Assembly: GCF_027922005.1 (NCBI RefSeq)
Contig: NZ_BSEV01000029.1
Location: forward strand, 45,730 to 109,729
Direction of reading: 5' to 3'
Source: Streptosporangium carneum
GTDB taxonomy: Bacteria > Actinomycetota > Actinomycetes > Streptosporangiales > Streptosporangiaceae
DNA: 64,000 nucleotides
Each line of letters starts with the position of its first letter. The stretch's first letter is position 1. The position numbers and the translations under genes are program-made. This document shows, in pieces, positions 51,264 to 59,767 of this stretch. The notes below the pieces were generated by a model. It did no database searches and had not been told where the DNA came from. It worked only from the letters and a program-made list of their open reading frames with translations.

Positions 51264-51471
51264 GCTCGCTCCCTATGCAGCAAACCGACACGGCAGACCA
51301 CTGGCGTACGGCCGCGTCCAAGCTTCCCATGTCGACCCGAACTCGGACAGGGGGAACGGCCTTCGCAACGAGGAGTTCACTATCATTCCCAGTGATCACA
51401 CCGAAGGCGTCACCGTACCCCAGGCGGTGGAACCGGGCGAGCCTCGGGTGCGAAAAGAGCAAGGAGAACGC

Positions 51472-51636
51472 GTGGACGGCAGGCGGAGCCCTGCCGACCC
51501 GAGCAGGCTGAACCCCGGGGTCGCGCACAACGCCAGGGTCTGGAACTACTGGCTCGGCGGTAAGGACCACTACCCCGCCGATCGCGCGTTCCCCGCCCAG
51601 GTGGCCCAGTACGGAGCCGTGGCCCGCAAGCCCTGA
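51472..51636 (+). pseudogene. Truncated DUF574 methyltransferase (N-terminal 54 residues)
   Basis: From the GTG at 51472 (GGAG six bases upstream) the product reads the typical family start RLNPGVAHNARVWNYWLGGK and DHYPADRAFPAQVAQYGAVA, then stops where the SAM-binding domain should begin. Downstream sequence in all frames lacks the remaining domain up to the ABC transporter, so the missing part has been deleted, not merely frameshifted. The ribosome site and first residues are intact, so a short product could still be made. Confidence 0.8.
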
Positions 51637-51674
51637 CCCCGGCGCGAAGGCGAGAACCCCGCCTCCGTCCCCGT

Positions 51675-51727
51675 GGTTCCTCCGCCCGCACGACCGGGGC
51701 GAAGCCCCTGCGGAACGGCGGAGGACC
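51675..51727. terminator. Large hairpin between the DUF574 remnant and sugar permease
   Basis: CCTCCGCC (51679-51686) pairs with GGCGGAGG (51717-51724), with an inner stem GGGGC/GCCCC (51696-51708). The position between convergent ends suggests termination from both sides. Confidence 0.6.
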
Positions 51728-51733
51728 CGACGG

Positions 51734-52852
51734 TCAGCCGGCCGCCGAGCGGCGGGTGTTGAGCTGGTCGAAGCCGACCGCGACGAGGATGAGGACGCCG
51801 ATGGCGATCTGGAGGTAGAAGGCGTTGATCGCGAGCAGGTTGCCGCCGTTGTTGAGGACGCCCATGATCAGGGCGCCGGTCGCGGCGCCGAGCGCGCTGC
51901 CCTTCGCGCCGAACAGGCTCGCGCCGCCGATGACGCAGGCGGCGATCGCGTTGAGCTCGAAGCCCGTGCCCGCGGTCGGGATGCCGGCTCCGAGGCGGGA
52001 GGCGAGCAGCACCCCGCCCAGACCCGCGAGCAGGCCGGAGATCGCGTAGACCGAGGTCGTGACCAGGCGCACCGGCACACCGGCGAGGCGGGCCGACTCG
52101 GGGTTCGAGCCGACGGCGTAGATGTAGCGGCCGAAGACCGTACGGCTGAGCACGAACCACATCACGCCCGTGACCACGACGGCCACGATGAGCAGGTTGG
52201 GAATGCCGAGGACCGTGCCGTTGGCGATGTTCTGGAACGCGGGCGGCAGTCCCTGGATGGTCTGGGCGTCGGTGGTGACCAGGACGATTCCCCGGGCGAT
52301 GCCGAGCATGCCCAGGGTGGCGATGAACGGCGGCAGTTTGGCCCGTGTCACCAGCAGTCCGTTGACGATTCCGAGCGCGGTGCCGATCCCCACCCCGATC
52401 AGGAAGGCGGGCACGATCGGCATGCCCGCGACCAGGAACTGCGCGGTCGACGCTCCGGCCAGGCCCAGGACGGAGCCGACCGACAGGTCGATGCCCGCGG
52501 TCAGGATGACCACGAGCTGGCCGACCGCGATGATTCCGAAGATCGCGACCTGCCGGGCGAGGTTGGCCAGGTTGTTGCCGGTGAGGAACTCGTCGCTGGC
52601 GAGCGTGAGAGCGCCGACCGCCACGAGGAGCACGACGAGGCCGCCGCTCTCGCGTCCGGCGATGTCCCCCAGTGTGACGACCCGTCGGCGTGGGGCCTCG
52701 GTCACCGTCTCCACGGTGGCGGTGGCGCCCTCGGGGTGGAGGTCCGGTCCGACCTTCGGCACGGTCTCCAGGTCGGGCGGGCCTCCGGGAGCGGGCGGGC
52801 GGTTGACGATCGTCGTGGTGGTGATCGGCTCACGCCAGATCAGCTTGGGCAT
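51734..52852 (-). CDS. Ribose-type sugar ABC transporter permease
   Basis: 372 residues with about eight to ten membrane segments. The family core includes VVILTAGIDLSVGSVLGLAG, LPPFIATLGMLGIARGI, AVGSNPESARLAGVPV and CVIGGASLFGAKGS. RbsC-type permeases import pentoses, galactose/xylose or other sugars with an RbsA ATPase and periplasmic-type binding protein. A 70-residue cytoplasmic leader rich in Thr/Pro precedes the first helix, longer than usual. It starts six bases after the ATPase stop; last gene of the operon. Confidence 0.93.
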   Translation of the reverse strand: MPKLIWREPITTTTIVNRPPAPGGPPDLETVPKVGPDLHPEGATATVETVTEAPRRRVVTLGDIAGRESGGLVVLLVAVGALTLASDEFLTGNNLANLARQVAIFGIIAVGQLVVILTAGIDLSVGSVLGLAGASTAQFLVAGMPIVPAFLIGVGIGTALGIVNGLLVTRAKLPPFIATLGMLGIARGIVLVTTDAQTIQGLPPAFQNIANGTVLGIPNLLIVAVVVTGVMWFVLSRTVFGRYIYAVGSNPESARLAGVPVRLVTTSVYAISGLLAGLGGVLLASRLGAGIPTAGTGFELNAIAACVIGGASLFGAKGSALGAATGALIMGVLNNGGNLLAINAFYLQIAIGVLILVAVGFDQLNTRRSAAG

Positions 52853-52858
52853 CTCGGC

Positions 52859-54856
52859 TCACCTCTCCTGGTCGTCCTGGACCGGTGGAATCGCGCCGCC
52901 TCCGTCGCCGGGAGGCGGTCGCCCCTCGTCCCGGGCCGACGAGGCGGGGGAAGGGGAAGTGGAGGGAGGCGGGTCCGCCGGGCGCGGCAGGTCGCCCACC
53001 GGAGGCGACGGGTCCCGCGTGGGCGACTGGGCGCTCGGCTGAGCCGTGGGCCGGGCGGCGGGCCGGGCGGTCGGCGTCAACGGGGTGAGGGGGGTCGGCG
53101 GCGACCCGGGGGTCAGCATGGTCGGCGGCGGCGGCCAGGGCTGGGAGGCGGACGAGGCCGTACCCGACGGCGACGCGACGCCGGGTGACGAGGCCGCACC
53201 GGACGACGACGCCGGGCCGGGCTGCGACGCCGTACCCGACGGCGGGGCGCCGGGTGGCGGCGGGGTCGGGGCGGTTCCCTTTCTGGGGGCGGGGATCTCC
53301 TCGCTGAGCACCGGCGTCTCGGCGCCCTTGCCTCCGCTCGCCAGACGCAGGACGTCCTCCTCCGTGGCCGTTCCCGGCAACTCGCCCGCGACCTCGCCGT
53401 CGCGCAGCACGAGGATGCGGTCGGCGAGTCCCAGCAGTTCGGGGAGGTAGGACGAGACCACGATGATTCCCAGCCCCTGTGCCGCCAGGTCTCCGATGAC
53501 CGTGTACAGCTCGCCCTTCGCGCCGACGTCGATCCCCTTCGTCGGCTCGTCGAACATGAGGACCTTCGGCTTGGTGAGCAGCCAGCGGGCGAGCAGGACC
53601 TTCTGCTGGTTGCCGCCCGACAGCGTCGAGACGGGCTGTTCGTAGGAACCGGCCCGCAGCCGCAGACTGTCGAGCAGCCGGTCGGCCTCCTCCGCCTGCT
53701 CGCGACCGGGCAGCAGCCCCTTCCTCGAACCGCTGCGCAGGCTGGCGATGGTGACGTTCTCCCTGATCGACAGCTCCGGCAGCAGGCCCAGGACCTTGCG
53801 GTCCTCGGTGAGCAGCCCGACCCCGGCGTTCATCATCGTGCGCGGCCCGGACGGCTTGACGCTTCTCCCCTCGACCTCCACCTCGCCCGCCACGATGGGG
53901 GCGGCGCCGAAGACGGACAGCAGCAGCCCGCTGCGTCCGGACCCCAGCAGGCCGCCGAGACCGAGGATCTCCCCCGCCCCGACGTGCAGGTCGATGGTCG
54001 GCGAGCCGTCGAACCTGCGCAGGCCCCGCACGCGCAGCGCGGGCGGTCCCGCGTGGCGGTGGGACTCCGGGTAGAGCGAGCTGATCTCCCGGCCGACCAT
54101 GGCGGTGATCAGGCGGTCCTCGTCGTAGCGGTCGATCGGCCCGGCCTCGGACAGGCCTCCGTCACGCAACACGGTCACCCAGTCGCCGATCTCGAACATC
54201 TCCTCAAGCCGGTGCGTCACGTAGAGCATCGCTATGCCGCGGTCGCGCAGCCGCAGAATGTGCTCGAGGAGCCGTTTCGACTCCGCCTCGGTGAGGGCCG
54301 TGGTCGGCTCGTCGAAAACGATCACCTTGACGGAGTCGGCGGTCAGCACCTTGGCGATCTCCACGAGCTGGCGGGTGGCCGCGGGGAGACGCTCCACGAC
54401 CGTGTCCGGGCTGAGGTCGGTCAGGCCGACCTCGTCGAGAGCCTTCCTCGCGCGGGACCGCAGCCTCGCCCTGGCGATGATCCCGGTACGGGCGGGAAGA
54501 CGGCCCATGAACAGGTTCTCCCCGACCGACAGGTGCGGCAGGAGGCTCAGCTCCTGGTAGACGGCCTGCACGCCCGCCGCGCGCACCGAGGCGGGGGTCG
54601 GCGCGGTGACCGGACGCCCGTCGATCTCGTAGGTGCCGCTGTCTCGGCGCAGCGCGCCCGTCAGCACGCGGATCAGCGTCGACTTTCCCGCCCCGTTCTC
54701 TCCCGCCAGGCAGTTCACCTGCCCGGGGACGAGGGTGAGCGAGACGTCGCTGAGCGCCTGGACGGGACCGAACGCCTTGGACACGCCGTGGAGTTCGACC
54801 ACGGGCCTGCCCGTCGCTCCGCCTCCGTTCGCTCCTTCTTCGTCGGCCCTCATCAC
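52859..54856 (-). CDS. Ribose-type sugar ABC ATPase with long Pro/Ser-rich C-terminal tail
   Basis: 665 residues; RbsA/XylG proteins are about 500. Two ATPase modules: the first with Walker A GENGAGKS and a signature-like LPAATRQLVEIAKVL; the second with LGSGRSG and signature LSGGNQQKVLLARWL plus FDEPTKGIDVGAKGE. After about residue 505 comes a tail of about 160 residues of Pro, Ser, Ala, Gly and Thr with no recognisable domain. The tail may be a disordered anchor or expanded repeat. Start GTG 54856 overlaps the binding-protein stop; ATG 54853 is the next codon. Confidence 0.92.
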   Translation of the reverse strand: MMRADEEGANGGGATGRPVVELHGVSKAFGPVQALSDVSLTLVPGQVNCLAGENGAGKSTLIRVLTGALRRDSGTYEIDGRPVTAPTPASVRAAGVQAVYQELSLLPHLSVGENLFMGRLPARTGIIARARLRSRARKALDEVGLTDLSPDTVVERLPAATRQLVEIAKVLTADSVKVIVFDEPTTALTEAESKRLLEHILRLRDRGIAMLYVTHRLEEMFEIGDWVTVLRDGGLSEAGPIDRYDEDRLITAMVGREISSLYPESHRHAGPPALRVRGLRRFDGSPTIDLHVGAGEILGLGGLLGSGRSGLLLSVFGAAPIVAGEVEVEGRSVKPSGPRTMMNAGVGLLTEDRKVLGLLPELSIRENVTIASLRSGSRKGLLPGREQAEEADRLLDSLRLRAGSYEQPVSTLSGGNQQKVLLARWLLTKPKVLMFDEPTKGIDVGAKGELYTVIGDLAAQGLGIIVVSSYLPELLGLADRILVLRDGEVAGELPGTATEEDVLRLASGGKGAETPVLSEEIPAPRKGTAPTPPPPGAPPSGTASQPGPASSSGAASSPGVASPSGTASSASQPWPPPPTMLTPGSPPTPLTPLTPTARPAARPTAQPSAQSPTRDPSPPVGDLPRPADPPPSTSPSPASSARDEGRPPPGDGGGAIPPVQDDQER

Positions 54857-55890
54857 TCCGCCTTCATGGTCGGCGGGTTGAGCAACTGCTTCACGTCGGG
54901 CTGGTTCATGTTCTGCTTGTCCGCGACCACCGCGCCCGGGTCGATGTCACGCGGCGGGATACGGCCGACCGACGCCATCCCCGCATCCACGACACCCTGG
55001 TAGCCGAAGAAGTAGGGGTTCTGCACCACGAGCGCGTCGATGGTGCCCGCGGCGAGCGCCGCGTTCTCCTGCGGGTCGGAGTCGAAGGCCACGACGGGAA
55101 CGGTGTCGGTGGCGTTGTTGTCCTGGATCGCCCTGGCCGCGCCGACGCCCGAGGTGTTGTTGTCGGCGAACACGCCCGCCAGGTTCGGGTTGGCGGTCAG
55201 CGCGTCGTTGACCTGCGACGCAGCGGTGTTGATGTCGTTGTTGTTGTAGCGCTGCAGCGTCACCTTGACGTTGGGGCAGTTGTTCGCCAGGCCCTGCTTG
55301 AAGCCGGCGTCCCGGTCGACCAGCGACTGGATTCCGGCCACGGAGGACTCGATCATGACGCTGCCGCTGGTCTTGTTCTGCGCCTTGAGCAGCTCGCACA
55401 TGCGCTTGCCCGCCTGGGTCCCCGCCTTGACGTTGTCGGTGCCGATGAACCCCTCCGAGGCAGTGGTCACGCGGCTGTCCACGGTGATGACCTTGATGCC
55501 CGCCTTGCGCGCCCGGTCGATCGCCGAGTTCAGGGCGCTGGAGGAGTTGGGCGCGATGACCAGCCCCGCGACGCCCCGGGAGATGGAGTTCTCGACCAGC
55601 TGCACCTGCTGGTCGATGTTCGTCTCCGACGTGGGGCCGAAGGTGCTCACCTTGAGGCCGAAGTCACCGCCCGAGTGTTTCGCTCCGGCGATCATCGTCT
55701 GCCAGAACGAGGAGTCGCTCGCCTTGATGATCACGTCGATCTTCTTGCCGCTCGCCGCCCCTCCCGCGCCCCCGCCGGACGCCTGGGAGGCTGAACTGGT
55801 CGCCCTGCCTCCCACCACTCCGAGTACCAGTGCCACCAGCGCGATGGCGGCGACGAGCGAGAGGGAGAAGACGATACGTGAACGGGCCAT
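54853..55890 (-). CDS. Ribose-type sugar ABC substrate-binding protein
   Basis: 345 residues with an N-terminal hydrophobic signal (RIVFSLSLVAAIALVALVLG) but no lipobox cysteine, so it is secreted or signal-anchored. The type I periplasmic binding fold shows GVAGLVIAPNSSSALNSAID, GIKVITVDSRV, GVFADNNTSGVGAARAI and VVAFDSDPQENAAL. It delivers a sugar to the permease encoded downstream. ATG start with AGGAGG upstream. First gene of the three-gene operon; no sugar kinase or regulator is adjacent. Confidence 0.92.
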   Translation of the reverse strand: MARSRIVFSLSLVAAIALVALVLGVVGGRATSSASQASGGGAGGAASGKKIDVIIKASDSSFWQTMIAGAKHSGGDFGLKVSTFGPTSETNIDQQVQLVENSISRGVAGLVIAPNSSSALNSAIDRARKAGIKVITVDSRVTTASEGFIGTDNVKAGTQAGKRMCELLKAQNKTSGSVMIESSVAGIQSLVDRDAGFKQGLANNCPNVKVTLQRYNNNDINTAASQVNDALTANPNLAGVFADNNTSGVGAARAIQDNNATDTVPVVAFDSDPQENAALAAGTIDALVVQNPYFFGYQGVVDAGMASVGRIPPRDIDPGAVVADKQNMNQPDVKQLLNPPTMKAE

Positions 55891-56239
55891 GGCGGCCTCC
55901 TGAAGATGTCTCAGGGGGGACTCCCGGCAGACGTCTCAGACGGCTGCCGCCGGTGGACGTGTGAACGGCGCGCGGGCGCCGGCGGCAGTCAGGCGCGCAC
56001 ATGAGGAACTCTGCGTTCAGCAAGGACTCAGGCCGATCAGACCCTCCCAGCAAAGCCCGGGAAAGGTAGTGCCGGAAACTAGCAAAAAGAAAAGAAGTCA
56101 TTACTTACCGCACTCGCCCGTGCCGTCTCCGGCACCACCCGGGACCGGCTCCCGCCGGTCAGGCCGTCACCGGTGCCGCCTCCCGGACGGCCGGTTAATC
56201 GATGGCTCCCCCTGACGGCACACCGTTAGGGTCCAAAAC
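55891..56239. other. Divergent promoter region, sugar ABC operon and hydrolase
   Basis: No supportable gene. An AT-rich stretch near 56080-56110 is the likely promoter of the minus-strand operon, leaving a leader of about 170 nt. I see no clear catabolite-type operator. Confidence 0.4.
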
Positions 56240-57124
56240 ATGAAATACGGCATTGCGGATCCGGAGCGGTTGGGGCAGGCGGAGCTGTCCGACGGCCGGA
56301 AGACGGGTTGGGCGGAGTGGGGACCGGAGGACGGGACTCCGGTGCTGCTGTTCTCCGGTGCGGGAATGAGCCGGTGGCTGGGGTTCGGGAAGGACACGGT
56401 CGCCGCGCGCGGGATCAGGCTGATCGCCCTGGAGCGCCCCGGCCTGGGCTCCTCCGACCCCGACCCGGGGCGCACGCTGGAGAGTTGGGTCGCGGACGTC
56501 CGGGAGTTCGTCCGGCTCAGGGACCTTGGGGGAGTCTCCGGGAGTCGGCGGGGCGTCGCCGTCGTCGGGTTCTCGCAGGGGGCTCCGTTCGCGCTGGCCT
56601 GCGCGGCGGCGGGGGTCGCCAGGGCGGTCGCGATCGTCTCCGGACAGGACGAACTCCTCCATCCCGCCTTCGCCGACGACCTGGACCCGCATCTGAGAGG
56701 GATGCTCCAGGCCGTCGCCGCCGACCCGGACGGGTTCGCGGCGTCCTTCGAGAAGCAGGCCGACGCCGAGGGGCTGTGGCGGCTGATCGTTTCGATGAGC
56801 TCGGATCAGGACCGGGCCGTCTACACCGACCCGGCGTTCGCGGAGCACTACCGCCGGGCGCTGGCCGAAGGCTTCTCCCAGGGGCCGGCGGGCTACGTCC
56901 GCGACCTGCTCGTCACGATGTCCCCCTGGCCTTTCGACGTCGCGGACATCACGGTCCCGGTCGACCTCTGGTACGGCGGGCACGACACCAGCACGGTCCA
57001 CTCTCCCGACCACGGGGCCACCCTCGCCCTGCGCATCCCGACGGCGCGCAGGCGTCTGCTGCCCGAGGCGGGCGGATCGTTGCTGTGGACGCACGCCGAG
57101 GACATCCTCACCGCGCTGACCTGA
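56240..57124 (+). CDS. Alpha/beta-hydrolase
   Basis: 294 residues. Alpha/beta-hydrolase fold with nucleophile elbow VGFSQGAPFA, acid region LWYGGHDTSTVHSP and a likely catalytic His near the end in LLWTHAEDIL. No signal peptide. The usual GGHxL before the last helix reads GGSLLWTH, so the catalytic His is assigned to WTH. Substrate unknown; such proteins are esterases, lactonases or haloperoxidase-like. A weak ribosome site precedes the ATG. Confidence 0.85.
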   Translation: MKYGIADPERLGQAELSDGRKTGWAEWGPEDGTPVLLFSGAGMSRWLGFGKDTVAARGIRLIALERPGLGSSDPDPGRTLESWVADVREFVRLRDLGGVSGSRRGVAVVGFSQGAPFALACAAAGVARAVAIVSGQDELLHPAFADDLDPHLRGMLQAVAADPDGFAASFEKQADAEGLWRLIVSMSSDQDRAVYTDPAFAEHYRRALAEGFSQGPAGYVRDLLVTMSPWPFDVADITVPVDLWYGGHDTSTVHSPDHGATLALRIPTARRRLLPEAGGSLLWTHAEDILTALT

Positions 57125-57156
57125 GCCCGGCGTCCCGCCCGCGTGGCCTCGTCACC

Positions 57157-58461
57157 TCACCGGAAGATCCCCGTGTGACCGAGCGAGTAGCGTCCCGGCT
57201 GGGGATAGACCGCCAGGCCGTGGGGTCCCGCGCCGACGGGGATCTTCCTGACGAGGCGGCCGCTGCCGGTGTCGAACACGTAGACCACGCCGTGGTAGCG
57301 CCCGGACAGCCACAGACGGCGTCCGTCCGCGGACACCCCGCCCATGTCCGGCGAGCCGCCACCGGGGATGCGCCAGGTGTCGACGGGCCTGCGGCGGGCG
57401 AAGGAGATCACGGAGACCGATCCCGCGCCGCGGTTGGAGACGTACAGCAGCCGCGAGTCACGGCTGACGTAGAGTCCGTGAGCGCCGGCGCCGGTCCTGA
57501 CGAAGCGCCGGACACGGAACCTCTCCGCGTCGACGAGCCAGACCCCGCCTCTGGCCATGTCGGCGACGTAGAAGGTGGTGCCGTCGGGCGAGAGCTTGAC
57601 GTCCTGGGGCATGCTGCTGTGCCCCGCCGCCCGTGCCGCGCCGGAGGACATCTCGTGCGCCGTACCGGCCGCCGTGCCGTGGTGCGCCCCGAGGCTCCGC
57701 ATGTCGCTGTGCGGCACTCCTCTGCCCGGCAGGTCGATGACGGAGCGGACCTTCCGCGCGCCGACGTCCACGACCACCAGCTGACCGGAGAACTCGCAGC
57801 TGGCCAGGAAGACGGTCTCGTCCACGGTGAAGTCGCCGTGGTTGATCCCCCTGCAGGGCATGCTCAGCGAGCGCCGCAGCCGCATGGTGCGCGGGTCGCG
57901 GAAGTCGAGCCGGTTGTTCCGCTCGGCCATCACCAGGGCGGTACGGCCGTTCGGGGTGAAGTACAGGTTGTAGGGGTCGTCGACGGGTACGGCCTTGCCG
58001 GGCCTGCCGGTCATCGGGTTGATCGGCGTGAGCGTGTTGCCGTCGTTGTTGTTGACCCACAGCGTCCTCAGGTCCCATGAGGGGACGACGTGCTGCGGCC
58101 TGCCGTGGACGGGGAACTCCCGGATCACCCGGTAGGTACGCGGGTCGATCACGCTGACGGTGTCGCTCTCGCTGTTCGGCACGTAGACCCGCGCGGGGAA
58201 CCTCCTGACGGCCGGGCTGAGCATGCCGGGCCGGTCATGGGCGTAGACGTCCACCGGATCGGCCTCACCTGCCCCGCGAACGGCGTCCGCGGGCAGGACG
58301 CCGGGGGTGTCGGCGGAGGCCGCCGGGGAGGGCGGACCGGTGTGCGCCGCGGAGTCGTGCGACGTGGGGGCACCAGCCCCGCAGGCCGTCAGGACGCACG
58401 CCGTCGAGGCGGTCAGGACCACGCTCGCGACGAGCCGCCGTCCGTTTTCCAACTGCCGCAT
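57157..58461 (-). CDS. YVTN-type beta-propeller lipoprotein
   Basis: 434 residues. Lipoprotein signal with lipobox VLTAC near residue 27, then a disordered Ser/Ala/Pro linker and a seven-bladed-type propeller. Blades repeat the YVTN pattern: ARVYVPNSESDTVSVIDPRT, TFYVADMARGGVWLVD and LLYVSNRGAGSVSVI. Such proteins act outside the membrane as binding or electron-transfer scaffolds, some near copper or nitrite enzymes. A His/Met-containing loop (SLGAHHGTAAGTAHEMSSGA) interrupts the middle of the propeller and could bind metal (inference). Downstream of the TetR gene by 65 bp. Confidence 0.85.
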   Translation of the reverse strand: MRQLENGRRLVASVVLTASTACVLTACGAGAPTSHDSAAHTGPPSPAASADTPGVLPADAVRGAGEADPVDVYAHDRPGMLSPAVRRFPARVYVPNSESDTVSVIDPRTYRVIREFPVHGRPQHVVPSWDLRTLWVNNNDGNTLTPINPMTGRPGKAVPVDDPYNLYFTPNGRTALVMAERNNRLDFRDPRTMRLRRSLSMPCRGINHGDFTVDETVFLASCEFSGQLVVVDVGARKVRSVIDLPGRGVPHSDMRSLGAHHGTAAGTAHEMSSGAARAAGHSSMPQDVKLSPDGTTFYVADMARGGVWLVDAERFRVRRFVRTGAGAHGLYVSRDSRLLYVSNRGAGSVSVISFARRRPVDTWRIPGGGSPDMGGVSADGRRLWLSGRYHGVVYVFDTGSGRLVRKIPVGAGPHGLAVYPQPGRYSLGHTGIFR

Positions 58462-58526
58462 GGCGCGCTCCCCGGTCGCCCCGGCTCTCCGTGCGGCCGG
58501 CTACGGAAACGGTAGGGACAGGTGGG

Positions 58527-59177
58527 TCAGCGGTTGCCCAAAGCAGGGTCACCGGGGGTCTCGCCTTTCCCCACGGCGCGCATTCCGGCGATGGCGATCT
58601 CGGCGGCGCGCCTGCTGGCCTCCGCCACCTCGTCGGGGGAACCGCCACGCCTCAGGCAGATGAACCCCGCCAGCTTGACCGCGCCGATCACCCCGCCGAC
58701 GGCGGCGGACGCCTCGATCAGGTCAAGCTCCTCCGGGCAGGCCTGGTGCAGGGCTTCGGCCAGCTCCCGCTGGGTGTCGAACAGCAGCAGCAGCCCGTAG
58801 GCCCTGAGCGAGGGAACGGTCATCATCAGCTGGGTGATCGACGCGCTGTCCCGCCTCATCTCGGCGCTGCCCATCGTGGCCTCGAAGGCCGTGGCGACCA
58901 CGCGGGCCAGCAGGTCGGCCGGGCTGTCGTCGCTCCGGCGCTCGGCGACCGTCCGCAACGCGCGGTCGAGGCTCTCCCTGACGTGGTGCAGGAGCACCTC
59001 CTCCTTGCTCGCGAAGTAGCTGAAGAACGTCCGCGTCGAGACCTCGGCCGCCATGGCGATCTCCGAGACGGTCGTCTGCTCGTATCCCTTCTCCAGGAAG
59101 AGGCGCAGCGCCTCTGTGATCAAGGCCTGCCTGGTACGGAGCTTCTTGCGTTCACGCAGTCCGGGAACCTCACCCAT
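58527..59177 (-). CDS. TetR-family regulator
   Basis: 216 residues from the ATG at 59177 (an ATG 18 bases earlier is also possible). HTH: RQALITEALRLFLEKGYEQT and VSEIAMAAEVSTRTFFSYFA, followed by SKEEVLLHHV. The C-terminal ligand-binding domain is family-typical. It is divergent from the ferredoxin gene with a 299-bp spacer carrying TGCAA repeats, so control of the ferredoxin and itself is likely. Ligand unknown. Confidence 0.92.
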   Translation of the reverse strand: MGEVPGLRERKKLRTRQALITEALRLFLEKGYEQTTVSEIAMAAEVSTRTFFSYFASKEEVLLHHVRESLDRALRTVAERRSDDSPADLLARVVATAFEATMGSAEMRRDSASITQLMMTVPSLRAYGLLLLFDTQRELAEALHQACPEELDLIEASAAVGGVIGAVKLAGFICLRRGGSPDEVAEASRRAAEIAIAGMRAVGKGETPGDPALGNR

Positions 59178-59216
59178 GACGGAAGAGTAGTGCATGGAAT
59201 TATCTTATGCACTTAT

Positions 59217-59228
59217 TGCAAACTTGCA
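59217..59228. promoter_or_regulatory. TGCAA-AC-TTGCA palindrome in the TetR/ferredoxin spacer
   Basis: A short inverted repeat flanked by further TGCAC copies (59208-59212 and 59226-59229), 40 bp upstream of the TetR start. A likely TetR operator. The remaining spacer to 59494 has no supportable gene. Confidence 0.45.
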
Positions 59229-59494
59229 CTAGATGTACTTTTATGGGAGTGACGGGGCGCCGGGGCCGACAACTCGCACACGGGGAGATGCGAACCGCCC
59301 CCTCATGCTGTTTGATCATTCCTGAGCCGTGCCTCGCCGCACTGCGGAGGAGGCGCCACGCGCGACACCCTGTCCACCACCATGTTCACCATGATGTCCA
59401 TCTGCGGTGTGCAGGCACTCAGGTCCGGATGGGCGGGAGCGACCTCGGCTCCTTCCACACCCTGAGTCCTGGGCCGTACAGACCGGAGGATCAG

Positions 59495-59695
59495 ATGAAA
59501 GTGCAGACCGACACGCATCGGTGCATCGGCGCGGGCATGTGCGCGCTCACCGTGCCGGAGGTGTTCGACCAGAACGAGGAGGACGGCACCGTTCTCCTCC
59601 TCGACGCGGAGCCGCCGCCCGAGCGGCAGGCCGCCGTCCAGCGAGCCGAACGGCTGTGCCCCTCGGGGGCCATCTCGGTGCTCCTGTCCGAATGA
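59495..59695 (+). CDS. 3Fe-4S ferredoxin
   Basis: 66 residues with Cys at 10, 16 and 55 (CIGAGMC and LCPSGAI), the C-x5-C...C-P pattern of single 3Fe-4S ferredoxins of actinomycetes. These donate electrons to P450s. No P450 is adjacent; the nearest in this window is at 10.8 kb, far away, so its partner may be elsewhere. ATG start with GGAGG five bases upstream fixes the start. A strong hairpin follows. Confidence 0.95.
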   Translation: MKVQTDTHRCIGAGMCALTVPEVFDQNEEDGTVLLLDAEPPPERQAAVQRAERLCPSGAISVLLSE

Positions 59696-59706
59696 CCGTC
59701 GCCCTT

Positions 59707-59743
59707 CGCGGGCCCCTTCGAAGGACATTCGAGGGGCCCCGCG
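59707..59743. terminator. Strong hairpin between ferredoxin and glutamine-synthetase-like genes
   Basis: CGCGGGCCCCTTCGAA (59707-59722) pairs with TTCGAGGGGCCCCGCG-type sequence (59728-59743) with one or two bulges. It separates two convergent genes. Confidence 0.75.
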
Positions 59744-59767
59744 TGACCCGGGAGACCGAAGACGGAC

